Shown here: one piece after another, positions 58,955 to 64,000 of the stretch | How positions within the stretch are numbered: position 1 is the stretch's first letter | How the letters are laid out: every line of letters starts with the position of its first letter | NCBI RefSeq assembly: GCF_022664455.2 | Contig: NZ_JAKRKC020000001.1 | Span: 62,001 to 126,000 of the forward strand | Direction: 5' to 3' | Length of the DNA: 64,000 bases | From: Actinomadura luzonensis | GTDB lineage: Bacteria; Actinomycetota; Actinomycetes; Streptosporangiales; Streptosporangiaceae | Position numbers and translations under genes: made by a program | The notes under the pieces: model-generated | What the model was told of the DNA's origin: nothing | Database searches by the model: none | What the model saw: only the letters and a program-made list of their open reading frames with translations

Positions 58955-59608
58955 GTGATCAGACGACTGCTCCTCGGCGGCGCCGCCCTCGCCGCGTACG
59001 CGACCATGACGCTCGCGGCGGCCCCTGCCGGCGCCGCCTCCCTCCCCACGGCCGCCACCGGCTCCGCCGCGGCCGCGCCCGCCGCCACCGCCGGCAAGCT
59101 GTTCAAGTCGTGGCTGGCCAACGACCGGCGCGCCGCCGCCAAGGTCGCCACCCCGGCCGCCGTCTCGGCCCTCTTCGGCTACGCCTACCGCGCCCCCGAC
59201 CGCTTCGACGGTTGCTCGGGGAACGTGTGCCGGTTCGTCCACACCAGCGTGCGGGTGCCCGGCGGGCTCGACGGCATCGCGATGGTCGTGTCCGGCTCGA
59301 AGGTCACCAAGGTGTACCTGTCGCGACACCTCGTCAAGCCGTCCGCGGTCGCCGGTCACCTCTTCGCCGCCTGGCGGCGGGGCGACCGCTACAGCGGGCT
59401 GGAGGTCGCGTCCACGGGCGCGGTGAAGACGCTGTTCCGGACGAAGTTCGACCCGCACGGCGTCGCCTACCACTTCCAGGGCTGCACGAAGGAGCCCAAG
59501 GGCTACTCCTGCGCCTGGTCCTACGAGGGCGGCGCGCTGCTGATGCACGTCCGCGGCTCCCGCTCCGCCGGGTACGAGGTCCGCTCGATCAGCTACATCG
59601 CCGACTGA
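58955..59608 (+). CDS. Secreted hypothetical protein with two repeated domains
   Basis: 217 residues. GTG 58955 gives a normal signal peptide (IRRLLLGGAALAAYATMTLA, cleavage after AGAAS near 28); earlier in-frame codons lie in the repeat region. The mature part contains two similar halves: AGKLFKSWLANDRRAAAKVA with C-x4-C (GCSGNVC), and AGHLFAAWRRGDRYSGLEVA with GC...SC. It looks like an internal duplication of a small domain with one disulfide each. A TACGCT box 7 nt before the start suggests a leaderless mRNA. Confidence 0.8.
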   Translation: MIRRLLLGGAALAAYATMTLAAAPAGAASLPTAATGSAAAAPAATAGKLFKSWLANDRRAAAKVATPAAVSALFGYAYRAPDRFDGCSGNVCRFVHTSVRVPGGLDGIAMVVSGSKVTKVYLSRHLVKPSAVAGHLFAAWRRGDRYSGLEVASTGAVKTLFRTKFDPHGVAYHFQGCTKEPKGYSCAWSYEGGALLMHVRGSRSAGYEVRSISYIAD

Positions 59609-59676
59609 ATCCAGGTGTGAACGCCTCGGCCCGTGGTAGCCGAACCTGGACAATCAGGACGACACGGGAGGGCTTC

Positions 59677-59982
59677 ATGGCCGAGGCACTGCTGACCGAC
59701 GAGGAGATCGACACCGCGATGGCGGCGCTGGAGGGCTGGCGGCGCGACGGCGACGCCCTGGTCAAGGACGTGCCGGTGACCCCCGACAGCCACGGCTGGC
59801 TGACCGAGGCGGTGATGAACGAGGCCGACGTGCTCGACCACCATCCCGACATCGAGCACACCGGCCAGGGCATGCGCTTCCGGCTGTCCACCCACAGCGC
59901 GGGCGGGGTGACGGCCCGTGACGTGGAGCTCGCCGCCCGCATCGACCACGTCCTCGACGGCGCCGCCCCCGACCGCGGCTGA
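59677..59982 (+). CDS. 4a-hydroxytetrahydrobiopterin dehydratase (PCD/DCoH)
   Basis: 101 residues, full family length. The catalytic DHHPDIE near residue 55 matches the [E/D]xxHHP-type motif, and FRLSTHSAGGVTARDVELAA is the conserved second half. It regenerates quinonoid dihydropterin after aromatic amino acid hydroxylation, or acts on pterins more generally. ATG 59677 follows GGGAGGG. No hydroxylase is nearby. Confidence 0.92.
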   Translation: MAEALLTDEEIDTAMAALEGWRRDGDALVKDVPVTPDSHGWLTEAVMNEADVLDHHPDIEHTGQGMRFRLSTHSAGGVTARDVELAARIDHVLDGAAPDRG

Positions 59983-60121
59983 CCGTACTGCCCCGAGGCA
60001 CTGAGCGGCGGCGGCGCCGGCCGACAGCACCCGGAGGACGACACCGGACGGCGGGGATGGCAGGCCGGTGCGTCAGCGATAGACGATCAGCGATCAGGGG
60101 TCAGCGGTCATCGGTCAGCGG

Positions 60122-60274
60122 TCAGCGGGGGATGAAGCCGCGGTAGACCACGCGCCGCCGCCGCAGCACCGGCCACTCCCGGTCCCGGATGCCGCTCAGC
60201 ACGAGGGCGGTCATCGCACCGGTGAGCACGCTCCCGACGACAAGGGCCATGACGAGCATGAAGACGATCTCCAT
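60122..60274 (-). CDS. Small single-pass membrane protein (50 aa)
   Basis: 50 residues from ATG 60274 to TGA 60122. The hydrophobic segment EIVFMLVMALVVGSVLTGAM is followed by a basic tail REWPVLRRRRVVYRGF, so the C-terminus should be cytosolic. A good ribosome site (GGGAAGGAACG) precedes the start. It is too short for most ORF cut-offs. Family unknown. Divergent from the YCII/ECF42 pair. Confidence 0.7.
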   Translation of the reverse strand: MEIVFMLVMALVVGSVLTGAMTALVLSGIRDREWPVLRRRRVVYRGFIPR

Positions 60275-60474
60275 GACGTTCCTTCCCGAACCCCGCTGTA
60301 GTTGAATTCCGTACTAAGTCGCTCCAACCACCCCCACCCCGCCGCTATTCCGCCCCTTCCACCACCCTGTCGGAAATTCTCGCGCATTCGTCCCGGCCCG
60401 GTGTCCATCCCCGGCCGGTCCGTTCGTCGTCATTGCGTAAGGTGACCCGAACCGACCCCGACAGGAGTCCGACC

Positions 60475-60828
60475 ATGAAGTACATGCTGATGATCAACAG
60501 TGCCGCCACCGAGCCCGAGCCCGGCGCGTTCCCCGCCGAGGGGTGCGAGGTGTCGGACTGGATGGCCTACGACAAGGCCGTCAAGGAGGCGGGGATCTTC
60601 GTCGCCGGCAACTCGCTGGCGGACCTGACCACCGCGACCACGGTCCGCGTCGGGCCGGGCGGCGAGCGCACCGTCACGGACGGGCCGTTCGCCGAAACCC
60701 GGGAGGTCCTGGGCGGCTACTACGTCATCGACGTGCCCGACCTCGACGTGGCGCTCGACTGGGCGGCCCGCTGCCCGGGGGCGCGCGGCGGCGGCTCGAT
60801 CGTGGTCCGCCCGGTGGCCGAGTTCTAG
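60475..60828 (+). CDS. YCII/DGPF family protein
   Basis: 117 residues. The signature TDGPFAETREVLGGYYVIDV and the following DLDVALDWAARCP are complete, including the Asp-Gly-Pro-Phe motif that names the family. ATG 60475 follows ACAGGAG. DGPF proteins are encoded next to ECF42 sigma factors in many actinobacteria, and the next gene (8 bp later) is one, so it is probably both partner and target of that sigma factor. Confidence 0.93.
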   Translation: MKYMLMINSAATEPEPGAFPAEGCEVSDWMAYDKAVKEAGIFVAGNSLADLTTATTVRVGPGGERTVTDGPFAETREVLGGYYVIDVPDLDVALDWAARCPGARGGGSIVVRPVAEF

Positions 60829-60836
60829 CCGACCCG

Positions 60837-62456
60837 ATGGACGCACGGGACGCACGCCCCACCGGCCCCACCCCGAAGCCACCCCCGGAGCAGCCCGGAA
60901 AGGCACCGGCGGAGCAGCCCGGGAGGGCGCCGGCGGAGCAGCCGGGGAAGGCACCGGTGGAGGCGGCGCCCGTGGAGGAGCCCACCACGGCGCCGACCCG
61001 GACACCCATGCAACCGCTGGCGGTAGCGCCCGTGAAGAAGCCCGCCGCGACGCCGGCCCGGACGCCCATGGAGCCGCAGACGGCAGCGCCCGTGGAGGAG
61101 GCGCCCGCCACGACGCCGGCTCGGACACTCATGGAGCCGCAGACGGCAGCGCCCGTGGAGGAGGCGCCCGCCACGACGCCGGCTCGGACACCCACCACGA
61201 AGCCGCAGGCGGGGGCGTCCGTGGAGGCGGTCTTCCGGGAGGAGCACGGCCGCCTCCTCGCCGCCCTCGTCCGCCGCTTCGGGGACCTGGACCTGGCCGA
61301 GGAGGTGACCGCGGACGCCCTCGAGGCGGCCCTGGTCCACTGGCCGGTGGACGGCGTCCCGGCCAGGCCGGGGGCATGGCTGATGACGACCGCGCGGCGG
61401 CGGGCCGTGGACCGGCTCCGGCGCGACCAGGCGTACGCCGCCCGTCTCGCCCTCCTGCACGTGGAGGCCGAGCGGGCGGCCCCCGCCCCGCCCGCCGACG
61501 CCGCCGACGCGGACGGCCTGCCCGACGAGCGGCTGCAGCTCTTCTTCACCTGCTCACACCCGGCCCTGGCCGCCGAGGACCGGGGCGCCCTCATGCTGCG
61601 CTGCCTGGCCGGGCTGAGCACGCCCGAGGTCGCGCGGGCCTTCCTGGTGCCGGCCCCCACCATGGCCAAGCGGATCGTGCGGGCCAAGAAGAAGATCCGC
61701 GAGGCGCGCGTCCCGTTCCGGGTGCCCGACGCGGACGAACTGCCCGAACGGCTGCCCGGCGTGCTCCAGGTGATCTACTCGATCTTCACCGAGGGCTACG
61801 CGGCCAGCTCCGGGCCGCACCTGCAACGGCTCGACCTGGCCGAGGAGGCCATCCGGCTGGCCCGGATCCTGCGCCGCCTGCTGCCCGCCGAGCGCGAGGT
61901 CGCCGGGCTGCTGGCGTTGCTGCTGCTGATCCACGCCCGGCGGGCGGCCCGCACCGGGCCGGAGGGCGAGCTCGTCCTGCTGGAGGAGCAGGACAGGGGG
62001 CGCTGGGACCGGTCGATGATCGAGGAGGGGCTGGCGCTGGTGCCCGTCGCGCTGGCCGGGCCGCCCGGCCCGTACGGCGTGCAGGCCGCCATCGCCGCGC
62101 TGCACGACGAGGCGGCGAACGTCGCCACCACCGACTGGCCGCAGATCGTGGCGCTCTACGACGTGCTGCTCGCCCTCGCCCCGTCGCCGGTGGTGGAGCT
62201 GAACCGGGCGGCGGCGGTGGCCCTGCGCGACGGGCCGGAGCAGGGCCTGGCCCTGCTCGACGCCCTGGCCGGGGAGCCGCGCCTGCGCGAGTACGCGCCG
62301 TACCTGACGGCCCGCGCCGACCTGCTGGAACGGCTCGGCCGGCGGGCGGAGGCGGCGACCGCCTACCGCGAGGCGCTACGCCTGGTGGGCAACGACCCCG
62401 AACGCGCCCACCTCCGCCGCCGCCTGTCCGCCCTGGAACCCCCCGACCTCGCCTGA
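60837..62456 (+). CDS. ECF42-type RNA polymerase sigma factor with repeat-rich N-terminal extension
   Basis: 539 residues. Sigma region 2 begins at about 128 (VEAVFREEHGRLLAALV, then RPGAWLMTTARRRAVDRLRR), region 4 at about 240 (LSTPEVARAFLVPAPTMAKR), followed by the DUF6596/TPR C-terminal domain (ELNRAAAVALRDGPEQGL) typical of ECF42. The first 127 residues are Pro/Ala-rich and consist of two repeat families, not normally present in ECF42. GTG at 61219 would give a canonical-length protein, but the upstream frame is open, G/C3-biased and starts 8 bp after the YCII stop. Which start is used is open. Confidence 0.88.
   Translation: MDARDARPTGPTPKPPPEQPGKAPAEQPGRAPAEQPGKAPVEAAPVEEPTTAPTRTPMQPLAVAPVKKPAATPARTPMEPQTAAPVEEAPATTPARTLMEPQTAAPVEEAPATTPARTPTTKPQAGASVEAVFREEHGRLLAALVRRFGDLDLAEEVTADALEAALVHWPVDGVPARPGAWLMTTARRRAVDRLRRDQAYAARLALLHVEAERAAPAPPADAADADGLPDERLQLFFTCSHPALAAEDRGALMLRCLAGLSTPEVARAFLVPAPTMAKRIVRAKKKIREARVPFRVPDADELPERLPGVLQVIYSIFTEGYAASSGPHLQRLDLAEEAIRLARILRRLLPAEREVAGLLALLLLIHARRAARTGPEGELVLLEEQDRGRWDRSMIEEGLALVPVALAGPPGPYGVQAAIAALHDEAANVATTDWPQIVALYDVLLALAPSPVVELNRAAAVALRDGPEQGLALLDALAGEPRLREYAPYLTARADLLERLGRRAEAATAYREALRLVGNDPERAHLRRRLSALEPPDLA
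60966..61212 (+). repeat. 60-63-bp x4 repeat in the sigma factor N-terminus
   Basis: Four units of about 20-21 residues (consensus APVEEAPATTPARTPMEPQT) begin at 60966; the third and fourth copies (61077 and 61140) are almost identical over 50 bp. A second family of 24-bp units (EQPGKAPA type) precedes them at about 60888-60962. Expansion keeps the reading frame. Confidence 0.85.
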
Positions 62457-62518
62457 CACCTCCTGCCCACCGCCCGACACCCCAGAAACCCCGCCCCCCA
62501 CCGACACCCCTGCCCTGC

Positions 62519-62710
62519 CGCCACCCGATGCCCGAGACCCAAACCTCGTCCGACACCCCTGCCCCCCACCGCCACCCGATGCCCGAGACCCAAACCCCGT
62601 CCGATACCCCTGCCCCCCACCGCCACTTGACGCCCCAGACCCGGGAGGTGTCGGTCGGGATTGAGGTTTCGGTCGTCGAGTGGTGGCGGGGCAGGGGGTG
62701 TCGGTCAGGG
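62519..62710. repeat. 51-bp direct repeat with a diverged inverted copy
   Basis: Units begin at 62519, 62570 and (partial) 62621, period 51 bp, and read CGCCACCCGATGCCCGAGAC and onward. Downstream (about 62645-62710) the same sequence occurs in inverted, diverged form (GTGGCGGGGCAGGGGGTGTC). The 426-bp gap between the sigma factor and the esterase has no gene I can support; the inverted copy could form a long imperfect hairpin that ends both converging transcripts. Confidence 0.75.
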
Positions 62711-62882
62711 GTGCCTCCCCCCACCACCCGACCTTCCCCCACCACCCGACGCCTCAGATACCCTCCACTGTTGACCGGCCCCCCTGACGCCACCGCCCGG
62801 TTCGTCGTCACGTCCACGCGAGGCCGCCTCCCCGTCCCGCCGTCACCGCCGCCCATGAGTGCGTCCTCGACCGGAGCGGTGG

Positions 62883-64000
62883 TCACGTCGTGGACGGAGG
62901 ATCGTCCGTGGTGCCCGCGAAGGTGGCGCGTACCTCCTCGGGGGTGTGGGCGAGCGCGTCGGGGTCGGGGTTGGCGGGTGTGACGTGCGGTAGGTGGATG
63001 ACGATGTCGTACGCCGACAGGGCGTCCACCTCGGTGTAGAGGGTGCCGAGGCGTTGCCGCCCGGCGGCGCGGACCAGGGCGGCGTCCGCCGGGGACAGGC
63101 GCCGCAGGTCGGTGGCGAAGGGCCCGTCGGCGGTGGCCGCCATGAGCGCGTCGAGGCTGCCCGGCTCCGGCGGCTCCAGGGGCGCGAAGAACCGGCCGCT
63201 GCGGAAGTCGGCGTGCGAGGTGGTGAGTACCTGCCCCGTGCCGCAGGTCGTGGCGATGACGAGGTAGCCGGTGCCGAGCCGGTCGGCGAGGTGCAGGCCC
63301 ATCGGGTCGAACGGCGGCTGGCCGGGCAGGACGCCGGGACCGCGTTGCAGGTGGCCGTTGTGGGCGGCCAGCACGATGCGGTCCTCACGGCGCAGGACCC
63401 AGGCGACGGTGTCCGCCATGGCGGCGTCGCGGACGGCGTAGCCGATGCCGTCGGGGGCGCCGCCGGTGAGCTCGCCGATCACCGTGTCGAGGGCGATGGC
63501 GAGGCTCAGCGCGTGGCGGGCGCGTTCGTAGGCGTCGGCGCCGGCGCGGGCGGTGAGGTCGAGGCGCCGGGCGATCAAGCGCGCCATGAGGCGGGACAGG
63601 CCCGCCGTCAGCGCGTCCTTGCGTTCGCGCGGCAGGGCGGCGAAGGCGGCGACGGCCTGCGGCGCGGAGAAGACGGAGGCCGGCGCGACGGCGGCCACGG
63701 TCTCCCGCAGGGCCGGGTCCGGCCGGTACGCGGGGTCGGCGTCGGCGAGGTAGGCGAGCACGGCGTCCAGCGCCGGCAGCGGGGACACGTTGGAGCCGCC
63801 CAGGTCGATGCCGTGGAAGCCGACGGGGCGCGCGGCGGTGGCGTTGTGCGCCCGCATCCACCGCAACTGGTCACGGAGCTGCGTCCATACGCCCATCAGC
63901 GAGGTCACGCCGTCGGCCTGGACCCGGCCCAGCTCCTCCGGGCCGCCCTCGCCGCGCACCCAGCCGTCGACCGGACGACCCTCGGTGAAGCCGGACTCAA
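62883..64000 (-). CDS. Erythromycin esterase family protein (5' end outside the window)
   Basis: At least 372 residues; the frame is open through the right edge (ESGFTEGRPVDGWVRGEGG before the first internal GTG at 63959), so the start is beyond 64000. The family motifs GFHGIDLGGS and IVLAAHNGHLQRGP (H-N-x-H, catalytic region) are present. The PF05139 family hydrolyses macrolide lactones in a few cases, but most actinobacterial members have no proven substrate. The C-terminus ends TTDDPPSTT. Resistance should not be assumed. Confidence 0.9.
   Translation of the reverse strand, partial: ESGFTEGRPVDGWVRGEGGPEELGRVQADGVTSLMGVWTQLRDQLRWMRAHNATAARPVGFHGIDLGGSNVSPLPALDAVLAYLADADPAYRPDPALRETVAAVAPASVFSAPQAVAAFAALPRERKDALTAGLSRLMARLIARRLDLTARAGADAYERARHALSLAIALDTVIGELTGGAPDGIGYAVRDAAMADTVAWVLRREDRIVLAAHNGHLQRGPGVLPGQPPFDPMGLHLADRLGTGYLVIATTCGTGQVLTTSHADFRSGRFFAPLEPPEPGSLDALMAATADGPFATDLRRLSPADAALVRAAGRQRLGTLYTEVDALSAYDIVIHLPHVTPANPDPDALAHTPEEVRATFAGTTDDPPSTT

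Noticed and set aside
62519..62640. CRISPR array
   Set aside because: Period is regular but there are no variable spacers and no cas genes.
62883..64000. Macrolide resistance gene
   Set aside because: Only the family is recognisable; most erythromycin-esterase-like actinobacterial proteins have no shown activity on macrolides, and the 5' end is missing.

Overview
The window is about 64 kb of very GC-rich DNA (G/C dominates third codon positions; GTG starts and ATGA/GTGA gene overlaps are common). The gene content (DUF574-type methyltransferase, DUF3040, DUF5709, bacterial proteasome activator, ECF42 sigma factor, SARP regulator, I36 inhibitor) points to an Actinomycetota chromosome, probably of the Streptosporangiales (Nonomuraea-like); the order and genus are inference. 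I see no rRNA, tRNA, CRISPR, integrase or transposase, and no PKS, NRPS or terpene synthase.

Layout. 0-5 kb: a divergent gene stub, a Gfo/Idh oxidoreductase coupled to a frameshifted epimerase, and a P450 coupled to a one-piece ferredoxin/ferredoxin-reductase partner. 5-9 kb: a PLP-dependent decarboxylase, two acidic proteins and an acyl-CoA dehydrogenase. 8.7-15.7 kb (minus): a YbdK-type carboxylate-amine ligase, an N-acetylglutaminylglutamine-type amidotransferase and an S9 peptidase, followed by cytochrome c oxidase subunit I and a DUF3040 protein. 15.8-25.2 kb: acyltransferase, AlkZ-like protein, lipid kinase, LtrA, a second P450, an SDR/TetR divergent pair, a DUF574 methyltransferase and an XRE-cupin regulator. 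25.2-32.5 kb (minus): a tightly coupled operon of peptide-binding lipoprotein, S9 peptidase, two permeases and a fused double ATPase. 32.5-36.6 kb: a mycoredoxin remnant lacking its CxxC, then a lactonase-like enzyme, a hydroxyacid-oxoacid transhydrogenase-like Fe-dehydrogenase, a zinc ribbon protein and an HMG-CoA reductase-like enzyme. 36.6-44.8 kb: secreted small proteins, an FAD monooxygenase, a proteasome activator, a subtilase, chorismate mutase and a second SDR/TetR pair. 44.8-52 kb: GH43, a WGxxGxxG protein, a PRC-barrel/DUF2382 stress protein, a glycosyltransferase and a GH92 mannosidase. 52-58.7 kb: a large SARP/NB-ARC regulator divergent from a three-gene envelope-stress operon, then a BrkB membrane protein. 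58.9-64 kb: a secreted protein, pterin dehydratase, a 50-residue membrane protein, a YCII/ECF42 pair and a truncated erythromycin-esterase gene.

The best candidates for something undescribed are (i) the ligase-amidotransferase-S9 trio at 10.8-15.7 kb, which looks like a variant of the NAGGN osmolyte trio with two of its three partners replaced, and (ii) the lactonase plus transhydrogenase-like operon at 32.8-35.3 kb, which resembles the AttM/AttL gamma-butyrolactone route and carries a perfect palindrome next to its ribosome binding site. Three genes (epimerase, mycoredoxin, GH92) are disrupted or have an anomalous 5' end, and at least seven coding sequences carry in-frame tandem repeats.
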